This document shows, in pieces, positions 34,648 through 43,263 of a stretch of DNA of 64,000 bases. Every line of letters begins with the position of its first letter. The stretch's first letter is position 1. The stretch is from Methylococcus sp. EFPC2 (GTDB lineage Bacteria > Pseudomonadota > Gammaproteobacteria > Methylococcales > Methylococcaceae): positions 310,001 through 374,000 of the forward strand of contig NZ_CP070491.1 in NCBI RefSeq assembly GCF_016925495.1, written 5' to 3'. The translations under genes and the position numbers were made by a program. The notes beneath the pieces were generated by a model. That model had not been told where the DNA came from and made no database searches. It saw only the letters and a list, made by a program, of their open reading frames with translations.

Positions 34648-35952
34648 TCAGTCATTCCCGGTGCGCGCAAAGGGCAGGGGCTTGAACAGGCCCAGTCCGA
34701 AATAGCGCTCGCCGCCGGCCAGCAAGGGGCCGGTGACCGGCTCGGCGAACTCGACCAGGGCATGGCGCCGGGGCAAGTCGTGTTCGCGGCGCGGATAAGT
34801 CTCGCTGGCATGCACGGCTCCCCGCAGATAAGGCACCACGCCGCTTTCCACCCGTATCGGCCGGGGATAGCCCGCGCGGGCGATGGCCTGGGCAACGGCC
34901 CGGCGCGCATCGGTGCCCACCCGGTGTTCCAACACCAGCGGAGTGGCGCTGGCCCAAAGGCGCGACGGCCGGGACCAGGTGGCGGATTGCAGGGTCGCCA
35001 GCGCTTGGGCCGGCAGGCTCACCGGGATGCGCCGGCCGCGCAAGGGTATCCCGCGCAAGCCGGCCAGCGCGGTGAGCAAGGCGCGCTCCGCTTCCGGTTC
35101 CATGTTGGCAGGCAGCAGCGCGGCGACGCCCAGCACCGAGCCGTCGCCGTGCTCGCCGCCGATGTGGGGCAGGGCCAGCCAGGCGACGTGATCGTGCGTG
35201 CCGTGACCGTGGATTTGCGCGGGGGCGTCGTCCCCCAGCCGCGCCAGCACGGCGGCGCGCAAACCCTCGGCCAGGTGGGCGGCGCTGCGGATGTCGCAGG
35301 GTTTGGTGCGCAGGGCGATCAGCCTGCCCCAAGGACCGGTCTGCGCCGTCGCCGGCGCGTCGCCGGCTAGCCAGCGGTAGGGCTGCGCGGGATCGAGACT
35401 CGCGGAGCAACGGCCGCGGAGGTAGTCCCGCTCCAGGGTCTGATATCGTCCCGCGGTCGGTACGCGCAGGTAGAGGTCGCCCGTGCGGTCCGGCACCAGA
35501 TTGGGCTCGGGCACTCGTTCCGCTGCGTAAACGTCGCCCAGCACCAGGCTTTCTCCACGGCCGACATGGCTGAGGCGGCGCACCGCGCGGCCGATGAGCG
35601 GTGCGGCGTCGGCCGCCACCGGCCAGTGATAGCTGACCACCGGCGAGGCCGGAAAAACTTCCGGTGCCGCCATCAACGCCAGGCCGCGAAAGGTATGGGC
35701 CGTGGGTACGGCGATGCGGTGAGCCGGATAGAACGAGGCGTGCGGCGCCGTGATGGCGGGCGCCGTGCCTTCCAGGGCTTGCAGGGCCCGCACGACGTCC
35801 TCGCCCAGTCCGTGGTCGCAGGCCGCGGCCACCAGGGCGGCGTAGACGCGCGCCGGGGCCGGCGGCCATTCCGCGCAGTCGGGCCGGGACGGATCGGCTA
35901 GGATGACGGGACCGAGAAATTCGATGCCGAAGGAGAGGACGGCGGTTTTCAC
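34648..35952 (-). CDS. csb2: Type I-G CRISPR protein Csb2 (Cas5-Cas6 type, GSU0054 family)
   Basis: 434 aa, starting at a GTG (35952) one base after the csb1 stop. Family features include FGIEFLGPVILADPSRPDCAEWPPAPARVY-type opening segments (Cas5-like RAMP), AWLALPHIGG with HGDGSVLGVA in the middle, and the Gly-rich C-terminal loop GGERYFGLGLFKPL typical of Cas6-like RAMPs. In type I-U/I-G systems this protein is thought to process pre-crRNA and cap the crRNA 5' handle. It lies directly upstream of the array. Confidence 0.9.
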   Translation of the reverse strand: MKTAVLSFGIEFLGPVILADPSRPDCAEWPPAPARVYAALVAAACDHGLGEDVVRALQALEGTAPAITAPHASFYPAHRIAVPTAHTFRGLALMAAPEVFPASPVVSYHWPVAADAAPLIGRAVRRLSHVGRGESLVLGDVYAAERVPEPNLVPDRTGDLYLRVPTAGRYQTLERDYLRGRCSASLDPAQPYRWLAGDAPATAQTGPWGRLIALRTKPCDIRSAAHLAEGLRAAVLARLGDDAPAQIHGHGTHDHVAWLALPHIGGEHGDGSVLGVAALLPANMEPEAERALLTALAGLRGIPLRGRRIPVSLPAQALATLQSATWSRPSRLWASATPLVLEHRVGTDARRAVAQAIARAGYPRPIRVESGVVPYLRGAVHASETYPRREHDLPRRHALVEFAEPVTGPLLAGGERYFGLGLFKPLPFARTGND

Positions 35953-35953
35953 C

Positions 35954-37102
35954 TCACTCTCCGTCTTCTTCGCCGCCGTGGCCGGCCTGCGAGGCTTCGA
36001 TGACCTTCAGCAAGCCGCTGCCGGCGCTGAGCACGACGGGCCGCGTTTGCCAACTGAGGCCGAGATCGGCCGCGACTTTCAAGGCTTCATTTAAGACTGT
36101 TTTGGGCCCATCGGCTGTGAATTCCAGCGCTTCGACCCGGCCGCCGCCGAAGCGGGCCAGCCAGGCGATGTCCCGGTAAATCAGGTCGCATCCGGAGCGC
36201 AGATACAGCTTGCGGGTCGCGACGGTTTGCACGGCCCAGAGGCCCAGCGCCGCCAAGGCCGCGCGGACGGCGATGTCCCGTTCGGTGCTGCGTTGGCCGT
36301 CGTCGCCGGGGAAGCCGTATTTGCCCAGCACGCCGAGATGCAAAGCGCCTTGCAGGACGATGTCGTCCACGTCGACGCCATCCTTGCCCGCCGAAGCCGG
36401 CACGCTGCCGTGTCCCAGGTCGGAAGGCTTCTTCGCCTTGATTTTGCCTTTGGCATCTTTCGATGCCAGGGCGGGGTCGGTGGTCAGTTGACCGTTTTCG
36501 TCCAGAAACACGTCGCCGGCGTCTTTGGTGATGTTGAGCGGATCGGACTTCTGTGCCGCTCCCGGCCGTTCCACCGCGCCGGTGCCGTAGATGCGCGCGG
36601 TGACGGCGCGGGCCAGTCTCAGCACCTGGCCGCCGCCGCCGGTGTGGCTGTCCCATACGCCGAACAGCAGAGATTCCGGCGAGTGCAGAAACAGGTCCGT
36701 GGCCGCCGCCGGGCGTGCCTCACGCAAGCGGACGCCGAGCGTCGATTTGAAAAAAGGCTGGCCGTCCAGGTTGGAGTCGCGCAACGCCGCATCGAAAACC
36801 CGATGCGGCAACTGGCGCGAGTTGATCAGTATTTCCCCCTGGTCGTCGACGATGTCGAACGAGGGCGTCAGACCTTCGTCGGCGATGACTTCTTCCAGGC
36901 GATTGGCGAAAGATTGCGGCGAGTCCAGCCGGACTTCGCCGGTGGGCGTGATGAGGTAACGCGAAGGATCGCCTTTTCTTTCCGGTGCATAGGTGGGAGG
37001 AGCTACCCGGCGGGAACCGTCGGACGATTCCAGGTGGGCGAGAAAGGAAAGGGCTAGTGCTTCGTTGACCAGCGCGGTCAGGTTGGAATAGCTCAGATGC
37101 AC
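35954..37102 (-). CDS. csb1: Type I-G CRISPR protein Csb1 (Cas7, GSU0053 family)
   Basis: 382 aa, the backbone subunit that coats the crRNA in type I-U/I-G Cascade. Recognisable segments are NSRQLPHRVFDAALRDS, LLFGVWDSHTGGGG and KPSDLGHGSVPAS. The start is GTG at 37102; AAAGGAG lies 6 bases upstream as a good ribosome binding site. It is the first gene of the minus-strand cas operon csb1-csb2-array-cas3-csb3. No cas1, cas2 or cas4 gene is near it. Confidence 0.92.
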   Translation of the reverse strand: MHLSYSNLTALVNEALALSFLAHLESSDGSRRVAPPTYAPERKGDPSRYLITPTGEVRLDSPQSFANRLEEVIADEGLTPSFDIVDDQGEILINSRQLPHRVFDAALRDSNLDGQPFFKSTLGVRLREARPAAATDLFLHSPESLLFGVWDSHTGGGGQVLRLARAVTARIYGTGAVERPGAAQKSDPLNITKDAGDVFLDENGQLTTDPALASKDAKGKIKAKKPSDLGHGSVPASAGKDGVDVDDIVLQGALHLGVLGKYGFPGDDGQRSTERDIAVRAALAALGLWAVQTVATRKLYLRSGCDLIYRDIAWLARFGGGRVEALEFTADGPKTVLNEALKVAADLGLSWQTRPVVLSAGSGLLKVIEASQAGHGGEEDGE

Positions 37103-37446
37103 GAAAAACTCCTTTTTGCGGTTGATGTGTCTGCCGGTGAACGACGGCTGAATTTATATCAGGCCGCAGTTGCACGGGGAACCGGCGGGACGTCGGGAAA
37201 ACGGGTGTCCGCGCAAGCAGGGAGGGAATTGGGCCAAGTCCGGTTTCCATCACTGCCGCCGGCAGAGGGAGCAGAAGGTTGAAGTATCGTCCCTCCGCAT
37301 CGGGTGGATCGTAAGGCGCAAGTAAACGTGATCGCAGCATGGACCGCACGGCACAAGAGCCGATGGGTGTGGCGGGAATCAGCCGCAGCGTTCGCTGCCT
37401 TGTTCCGCCGGAGGCGCGCCTTATTCCGTAAGAGTCGTTTGCTCGA
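37103..37446 (-). promoter_or_regulatory. Upstream region of the cas operon
   Basis: A TATAAA-like -10 (minus strand of the TTTATA at 37152-37157) lies about 50 bases upstream of the csb1 GTG; the matching -35 is poor. The rest of the region, up to the terminator at 37447, shows no gene. Confidence 0.35.
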
Positions 37447-37476
37447 GAAAAAAACGTCCCGCCGGGGCGGGACGTT
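37447..37476 (-). terminator. Rho-independent terminator of the VPxPA-CTERM gene
   Basis: AAACGTCCCGCC (37451-37462) pairs perfectly with GGCGGGACGTTT (37465-37476). On the minus strand the stem is followed by a run of T (the A run at 37447-37453). It lies 55 bases downstream of the minus-strand gene at 37531 and insulates the cas promoter. Confidence 0.9.
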
Positions 37477-37530
37477 TCATGGGGGCCGCTACGCCCGGTC
37501 GCTGTGGCCGGGCGTGATCGGTCGAGTGCT

Positions 37531-38235
37531 TCAGGCCCGACCGCGCCGTTTGCCGAGCAGCAGCACCGGCAGGCTCGATGCCAACAGCGCCAAGGCGGGA
37601 GGAATCGGTACCGCTTGCACGCCCAATTGAACAGGGGGTGTCGTGACTTTCGCGACATCGACATTGGAAGACAGGAACTCGACGCGCAGACCGGTCGGGT
37701 TGCCGCTCCCCCGCCTTTCGTTGGTCACGAAGAATTCCAGCGTATTGATGCCGCCGACGAAACCGCTTTCCGTGCCGAACGACGTCCAGTCGCGATAGGA
37801 AACTGGGTAGGGCGTCGATGTCAGGGAAACGCCGTTCAGTTTGACGGTTGCGCCGTTGTCGGCCGAGAAGCGGGCGCTGAACGACGCCGTCGAGGCGTCG
37901 TAGCCTGAAAGATCGAAGTCCAAAGTCCATTTGTAATGTCCTTCGCTTAAGGCGTCGTAACTTTGGGCGGCATTCGCGGTCGGAGCCAGCCATTTGGACG
38001 CTTCCGTATTGGCGATCCAGTAGTTCAGGGGGAAACCGGAGTTGGGAGCGACTACGCCGTACCCACCGGTGCCGGTCGCGGTTCCGGAGAGGGTCTCGAA
38101 GGCATAGTGAGTGTCTACCGTTCCGCTGCTCAGCCCCTGGCCGGTATTCACCAATCCTGCGATCGTGGAGGCCTCCGACAGGGGGGAGAAGATGGACGTG
38201 GCCACGATCATGGCGAGTGCTGTGTTTCGTGTCAT
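37531..38235 (-). CDS. VPxPA-CTERM (exosortase-sorted) secreted protein
   Basis: 234 aa. There is an N-terminal signal peptide (MTRNTALAMIVATSIFSPLSEA). The C-terminus is a sorting tail: AVPIPPALALLASSLPVLL then GKRRGRA, i.e. a VPxP(A) motif, a hydrophobic helix and basic end as in PEP-CTERM/VPLPA-CTERM proteins. The middle (about 30-200) looks like a beta-sandwich with YWIANTEASKWLAP and WTLDFDLSGYDAS, suggesting a carbohydrate- or matrix-binding fold. It should be exported, cut by an exosortase and displayed or released. No exosortase gene is in the window. Confidence 0.85.
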   Translation of the reverse strand: MTRNTALAMIVATSIFSPLSEASTIAGLVNTGQGLSSGTVDTHYAFETLSGTATGTGGYGVVAPNSGFPLNYWIANTEASKWLAPTANAAQSYDALSEGHYKWTLDFDLSGYDASTASFSARFSADNGATVKLNGVSLTSTPYPVSYRDWTSFGTESGFVGGINTLEFFVTNERRGSGNPTGLRVEFLSSNVDVAKVTTPPVQLGVQAVPIPPALALLASSLPVLLLGKRRGRA

Positions 38236-38604
38236 GGGGTGCTCTGCGTTTACTCGTTAGTGGGGGTAAATCCGGGGACTTACCTGTGCCTGTTTGCCGT
38301 TCCCGCGTGATCACCGCGGGGGAAAAGCTCGTTACATTCGGGGAAAGGAGGAAGCGGCTAATGGTTACAGCGATACCGTTTCGCCCGATGCATCGTATAG
38401 AGCACATGCCGTGCCAGTAATTTAAATTATTTAATAATCAATCTATTGCGATTTCAGCGGACGTGCTCGTGCCGGCAAGTGTATGGCTGGCCTTACACTC
38501 CGTTTCGCAACGGAGGGCTGCTTTCGCCGCTGGCCTTTCGGGTGTCCGCCGACCGGAGTTCGCCGGAGCGGCCTCGGAAATCCGCGACCGCTCGTCGGCG
38601 TGCA
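38236..38604. other. Intergenic region with AT-rich patch
   Basis: It holds the upstream region of the VPxPA-CTERM gene. An AT-rich patch at 38418-38450 contains the palindrome AATTTAAATT and stands out from the GC-rich surroundings; it may be a promoter or protein-binding site. No gene was recognised. Confidence 0.4.
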
Positions 38605-39084
38605 TCAATAGGCGCTACCGTCGGTGTGGAAGTAGCGATAAGGGCTGCGATCGGCCCGTGCTTCCAGATCCACGTCGGGATAATGGGCCCGGTCGCCGGG
38701 CAGGCGGTCGCCGACTTCCAGATAAACGGCCGGTGCGTCGCTGCGGTTGATCAGGCGATGGCCATCCTCCCGGCCGGCGGGGAAGCCCGCGCAGTCGCCG
38801 GCAAGCAGGATTTGCTCGCCGGCTTCGGTGACCAGGGTCAGTTCGCCTTCGAGCACGTAGACGAATTCGTCCTGGCGCGTGTGCCAGTGGCGCAGGGCGG
38901 AGGCGGCTCCGGGTTCCAGCCTGGCCAGATTGACGCCGAAGTTCTGCAAGCCCAGCGCATCGCCCAGGGCCTGCTTGCTGCGTCGGCCGAGTTCATCCCG
39001 CCATTCCTCGCGCGGATAGGTGGACGTGGTTTTGGAGGTAACGGTCGCCGGATCGAGAGCGGGTAGGGAAAGTCGTGTTTTCAT
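38605..39084 (-). CDS. Cupin domain protein
   Basis: 159 aa with one conserved cupin barrel. Motif 1 is SALRHWHTRQDEFVYVLEGE (two His and one Glu as metal ligands); motif 2 is GDCAGFPAGREDGHRLIN with the third His. Metal binding looks intact. Proteins of this size are often isomerases, dioxygenases or regulators; no specific reaction can be given. It ends near the glutathione transferase gene on the same strand, which starts upstream at 39752; the two are 11 bases apart. Confidence 0.85.
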   Translation of the reverse strand: MKTRLSLPALDPATVTSKTTSTYPREEWRDELGRRSKQALGDALGLQNFGVNLARLEPGAASALRHWHTRQDEFVYVLEGELTLVTEAGEQILLAGDCAGFPAGREDGHRLINRSDAPAVYLEVGDRLPGDRAHYPDVDLEARADRSPYRYFHTDGSAY

Positions 39085-39095
39085 GGTTTCGATAC

Positions 39096-39752
39096 TCAGG
39101 GTTTGCGGGCCGCGTAAAACAATTGCAGGGCCTGGGCGCGGTCTTTCGCCACGGATTGCGCGGCTGGCCGTGACTCGATGAGCTTAAGATAATCCGCCAC
39201 GGCGGGAAGATGGGCGGCGATCAGGTCTTCACCGTAAATGGCGACGGCCGCTTTTCCGATCAGGGTAAGATGTGGCCACGCCGCGCAATCCGCCAGGGTG
39301 AAACGGTCGGAGAAAACATAGGGCGAAAAGGCGGCGAGGCGGGAAAATCCTTGCAGTCCGGCTTCCAGCCGGGTTTTCACGTCCGCCTTGGCGTCATCGG
39401 GCAGGGAGCCGCCGAAGAACGCCTCGGTGTAAAGCCTGCGTGCGACTTGTTCGACGTTCAGTTCCAGATGCAGGATCAGTTCCCGGCATTTGGCGCGGGC
39501 GTAGGGATCCGCGGGATAAAGCGGGTTTTCCGGGTAGGCGTCCTCCAAGTATTCCACGATGGCCTGGGATTCCGACAAAGCGCCCTGTGGCGTGTCGATG
39601 TACGGAATTTTTCCCAGCGGTGACTTTTTCAACAAGGATGCGTCTTGGGAGGGCGCCACTCTTTCCTCGTGAAAAGCGATGCCCTTTTCCAGCAGGGCCA
39701 GCTTGACCTTGTTGAAATAATTGCTGATGCCGAAACCGTACAAAGTGATCAT
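39096..39752 (-). CDS. Glutathione S-transferase family protein
   Basis: 218 aa from the ATG at 39752 (MITLYGFGISNYFN); the longer upstream frame is not homologous. The thioredoxin-like N-terminal domain has SNYFNKVKLALLEKG, GKIPYIDT with the cis-Pro, and SESQAIVEYLED. The helical C-terminal domain shows FTLADCAAWPHL. It probably conjugates or reduces substrates with glutathione. It is followed by the cupin gene 11 bases later, so the two may be co-transcribed. Confidence 0.9.
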   Translation of the reverse strand: MITLYGFGISNYFNKVKLALLEKGIAFHEERVAPSQDASLLKKSPLGKIPYIDTPQGALSESQAIVEYLEDAYPENPLYPADPYARAKCRELILHLELNVEQVARRLYTEAFFGGSLPDDAKADVKTRLEAGLQGFSRLAAFSPYVFSDRFTLADCAAWPHLTLIGKAAVAIYGEDLIAAHLPAVADYLKLIESRPAAQSVAKDRAQALQLFYAARKP

Positions 39753-39956
39753 GATGCAGTCCTTATCGGATGGGTCCAGGGGGTGAGGTGTCATGGGAAG
39801 AATTCGCCCGACCGTCTCGTGGCCGATATTCGGGCGGGTCGAATGGCGCGCTTCGGCAATAACATGGGACAAATTAAACAACGAGTCCATGACCGTCGAT
39901 GCCAGCGACGTCCCGTTCAGGTAGAATCGCGCGTTTTTTATCGCGGTAGCACGTAA

Positions 39957-40448
39957 ATGGTTCAAATCGGCATCGTCATGGGCAGCAACAGCGACTGGGA
40001 GGTCATGCGGCACGCCGCCCGGCAGTTGCGGGATCTCGGAGTCGCCTACGAGGCCCGGGTCGTTTCCGCCCATCGCACCCCGGACTTGCTGTTCGAGTAC
40101 GCGGAAAGCGCCGCGGCGCGAGGGCTACAGGCCATCATCGCGGGCGCCGGCGGGGCCGCTCATCTGCCGGGCATGCTGGCGGCCAAAACCACGCTGCCGG
40201 TGCTGGGCGTGCCGGTGCCGTCTAAGTATTTGAAAGGTCGGGACTCCCTTTATTCCATCGTGCAGATGCCCAAGGGCATTCCGGTGGCCACCTTTGCCAT
40301 CGGCGAAGCCGGCGCCGCCAACGCCGGGTTGTTCGCGGCCGCGCTATTGGCCAATCACGACCCGGACCTGAACGATCGCCTGCAGGCATTCCGCCGCCGC
40401 CAGACCGAAGCCGTGCTGGCCCTGCAATTGCCGGACTTGGAGGACTGA
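39957..40448 (+). CDS. purE: N5-carboxyaminoimidazole ribonucleotide mutase
   Basis: 163 aa, class I PurE. It converts N5-CAIR to CAIR in de novo purine synthesis. [13 protein letters not shown] binds phosphate, SAHRTPD holds the active-site His, and [17 protein letters not shown] is the family signature. The stop overlaps the purK ATG (TGATG). The upstream TAGAAT near 39923 may be a -10 box. Confidence 0.97.
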   Translation: MVQIGIVMGSNSDWEVMRHAARQLRDLGVAYEARVVSAHRTPDLLFEYAESAAARGLQAIIAGAGGAAHLPGMLAAKTTLPVLGVPVPSKYLKGRDSLYSIVQMPKGIPVATFAIGEAGAANAGLFAAALLANHDPDLNDRLQAFRRRQTEAVLALQLPDLED

Positions 40449-41590
40449 TGGCCGGACATATCCTGCCCAATGCCATGCTGGGCATACTCGGGGGCGGCCA
40501 GCTGGGCCGCATGTTCACCATGTCGGCCCGAGCCATGGGTTATCGCGTGACCGTGCTCGATCCGGACCGGGAAAGTCCGGCCGGCTCCCTAGCCGACGTC
40601 CATCTGTGCGCGGCCTACGATGACGCTCTGGCCCTGCAGGTCCTGGCGGAAACCTGCGTCGCGGTGACCACCGAATTCGAGAACGTGCCGGCGGATACCA
40701 TGCGCTATCTGGAACGGCACGTCCGCGTCAGTCCTTCGGCGGAATCGGTCGCCATCGCCCAGGACCGGATACGCGAGAAGCGCTACATCAACCAGGCCGG
40801 ATTGCAGACCGCGCCCTTCCTGGTCGTCGAACGGGAAGCCGACCTCGATCAGAATCTGAGCGGCCATGTGCCGGGCATCCTCAAGATCGCCCGGCTGGGT
40901 TACGACGGCAAGGGGCAGATACGCGTCAAGACCGCGGAGGAGGCCAAGTCCGCCTTTGCGCAGATGGGGCAGCAGCCTTGTGTGCTGGAGCGGATGCTCG
41001 ACCTGCAAACCGAAATCTCGGTCATCGTCACCCGCACCGGGCCTGGTGAGGCGGTTTGCTTCCCGGTGGCGGAAAACCAGCACGAGTCCGGCATACTCGA
41101 CGTCAGCATCGTGCCGGCCCGCGTGCCGGACACTATCGCGGAAAGTGCACGCGGCATGGCGCTTAAGCTGGCCGAGGCCCTGGATTACGGGGGTGTGCTG
41201 GCCGTCGAGTTTTTCGTGTTGCAAAACGGCGAGCTGCTCATCAACGAAATCGCTCCGCGCCCGCACAACAGCGGGCATTACACCCTGGATGCGACCCTGG
41301 TCAGTCAGTTCGACCAGCAGGTGAGGGCGATGTGCGGCCTGCCGCCGGGCGACACCCGGTTGCTCAGCCCGGTGGTGATGGTCAATCTGCTCGGCGACAT
41401 CTGGCGCGACGATGAGCCGGCCTGGGATAGGCTGCTCAGCCAGCCGAACGTGCATTTGCATTTGTACGGCAAGAAGTCGGCCCGCATCGGCCGCAAGATG
41501 GGCCATTTCAACGTGCTGGCCGAAGACGTCGACGGCGCCTTGCAGCAGGCTTTGAAACTGAAGGAAGGATTGCAGGGCAGGGCGGGTTAG
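40448..41590 (+). CDS. purK: N5-carboxyaminoimidazole ribonucleotide synthase
   Basis: 380 aa, ATP-grasp enzyme that makes N5-CAIR from AIR, bicarbonate and ATP. LGILGGGQLGRM opens the protein; YDGKGQ and EFFVLQNGELLINEIAPRPHNSG are ATP-grasp and family motifs. It is translationally coupled to purE, whose product uses its product. Confidence 0.97.
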   Translation: MAGHILPNAMLGILGGGQLGRMFTMSARAMGYRVTVLDPDRESPAGSLADVHLCAAYDDALALQVLAETCVAVTTEFENVPADTMRYLERHVRVSPSAESVAIAQDRIREKRYINQAGLQTAPFLVVEREADLDQNLSGHVPGILKIARLGYDGKGQIRVKTAEEAKSAFAQMGQQPCVLERMLDLQTEISVIVTRTGPGEAVCFPVAENQHESGILDVSIVPARVPDTIAESARGMALKLAEALDYGGVLAVEFFVLQNGELLINEIAPRPHNSGHYTLDATLVSQFDQQVRAMCGLPPGDTRLLSPVVMVNLLGDIWRDDEPAWDRLLSQPNVHLHLYGKKSARIGRKMGHFNVLAEDVDGALQQALKLKEGLQGRAG

Positions 41591-41631
41591 GTGCGCGACC
41601 CAAAGGCTTAGCCCACAGGCAGGAGCTTGCT

Positions 41632-41688
41632 GCGCATCGTAACCCGCCGAATGGTGGCGTGCCGGGCCGCTCCCGGACCGCGATGCGC
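41632..41688. terminator. Bidirectional hairpin between purK and the lipoprotein gene
   Basis: GCGCATCG (41632-41639) and CGATGCGC (41681-41688) form an outer stem; CCGGG/CCCGG (41662-41666 and 41672-41676) form an inner hairpin. It lies between convergent genes and has no T run. Confidence 0.4.
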
Positions 41689-41711
41689 CAGCCTCCCTGG
41701 TAATACCATCG

Positions 41712-42020
41712 CTATTTCTTGATGGTCTGATAACCCTCTTCGCTTTCCTTCATGATCTTGCGGCCCTCTTCGACGATGCGCTCGCCTTCGTCGATCTTCT
41801 GCTGGCCCTGGCGTATCAGTTCTTCGCCCTGCTGAACCTTGCGCTGTCCTTCCAGCCAGCGTTCGCCTATCTGCTGCAATCCCTGGCTCTCGATGAGGAT
41901 TTGCTCGCCCGACCTGGGCTTCGCGGCTTCCTTGGGCGGCGCCGGGTGTGGTGCGGAGGCGCAGGCGCTCAGCAAGGCGGCACAGGTGAGGAGGGCGAGC
42001 GGTTCGAGTCGTTGCGTCAT
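41712..42020 (-). CDS. Lipoprotein with Gly-containing heptad repeats
   Basis: 102 aa from ATG 42020. The signal peptide ends in a lipobox, LSAC with Cys20, so it is predicted to be a lipoprotein. After a Pro-rich linker come five phased heptads at 57-91: EGQRKVQ, QGEELIR, QGQQKID, EGERIVE, EGRKIMK. Each has Gly in the second position and a hydrophobic residue in the sixth (fifth in two). This predicts a long amphipathic helix or coiled coil with an unusual glycine stripe. Its function is unknown; an Lpp-like spacer role is conceivable. Confidence 0.8.
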   Translation of the reverse strand: MTQRLEPLALLTCAALLSACASAPHPAPPKEAAKPRSGEQILIESQGLQQIGERWLEGQRKVQQGEELIRQGQQKIDEGERIVEEGRKIMKESEEGYQTIKK

Positions 42021-42242
42021 GGCGGAAATTCTCCTGGGCGATTCAATAGTAGGGGCCTGGAACCAACCGGCCCGCGATGCGGAATTATGCCGAACCGAAC
42101 CTGAAGCTGACAAACCCGGCGCCATGCTCCGCGGCTTGGATAGGTGCTTGCTTTGACAACCATTGTTGCCCAGGAAGCCCACCAGCCTCCAAGCCCCTTT
42201 GTGATACCATGCCGCCATAAACGCTCGCTTAACGTTCCTCTA

Positions 42243-43151
42243 ATGACCGATCACACTCTCACTCACCTCAAGCAACTGGAAGCAGAGAGCATCCACATCA
42301 TCCGCGAAGTCGCGGCCGAATTCGAAAATCCCGTCATGCTGTACTCCATCGGCAAGGATTCGGCGGTCATGCTGCACCTGGCCATGAAGGCGTTTTATCC
42401 CGGCAAGCCGCCTTTTCCGCTGATGCATGTCGATACCACCTGGAAATTCCGCGAGATGATCACGTTCCGGGATCGCATGGTGCGCGAGTTGGGCCTGGAG
42501 TTGATCATCCACGTCAACGAAGAAGGCGTGCGCCAGGGCATAGGCCCGTTCAGCCACGGTAGCAAGAAGCACACCGACGTGATGAAAACCGAGGCGCTCA
42601 AGCAGGCCTTGGACAAATACAAATTCGATGCGGCTTTCGGCGGCGCGCGCCGCGACGAGGAGAAGTCCCGCGCCAAGGAACGCGTCTATTCCTTCCGCGA
42701 CCAGCATCATCGCTGGGACCCGAAAAACCAGCGTCCGGAACTGTGGAGCCTGTACAACGGCAAGGTCAACAAAGGCGAGAGCATCCGGGTATTCCCGCTC
42801 TCCAACTGGACCGAGCTGGACGTGTGGCAATACATCTATCTGGAAAACATTCCCATCGTGCCGCTTTACTACGCCAAGCCCAGGCCGGTGGTGGAGCGCG
42901 ACGGCGTGCTCATCATGGTGGACGACGAGCGCATGCCGCTGCGGCCCGGCGAGGTTCCCCAGATGAAGACGGTCCGTTTCCGCACCCTGGGCTGTTATCC
43001 GCTGACCGGCGCGGTGGAGTCCGAAGCGGACACGCTGCCGGCCATCATTCAGGAAATGCTGCTGACACGCACGTCGGAACGCCAGGGCCGGGTCATCGAC
43101 CACGACCAGGCCGGTTCCATGGAAGAAAAGAAGAAGGAAGGGTATTTCTAG
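42243..43151 (+). CDS. cysD: Sulfate adenylyltransferase small subunit
   Basis: 302 aa. It forms adenosine 5'-phosphosulfate from ATP and sulfate together with CysN. The PP-loop motif is [30 protein letters not shown] and [13 protein letters not shown] are family signatures. The start is the ATG at 42243 directly before the conserved [13 protein letters not shown]. cysN follows after 112 bases. Confidence 0.97.
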   Translation: MTDHTLTHLKQLEAESIHIIREVAAEFENPVMLYSIGKDSAVMLHLAMKAFYPGKPPFPLMHVDTTWKFREMITFRDRMVRELGLELIIHVNEEGVRQGIGPFSHGSKKHTDVMKTEALKQALDKYKFDAAFGGARRDEEKSRAKERVYSFRDQHHRWDPKNQRPELWSLYNGKVNKGESIRVFPLSNWTELDVWQYIYLENIPIVPLYYAKPRPVVERDGVLIMVDDERMPLRPGEVPQMKTVRFRTLGCYPLTGAVESEADTLPAIIQEMLLTRTSERQGRVIDHDQAGSMEEKKKEGYF

Positions 43152-43263
43152 CTTAGCTGCCGGGCGGGTTGCCGGCGCAACCCACCGATGACCGCCTGTT
43201 TCCTGATCGCGCCTCTAGGCTTCCGGTCTGCATATCGCGTCCAATACTTCCGCCATTTTGACC

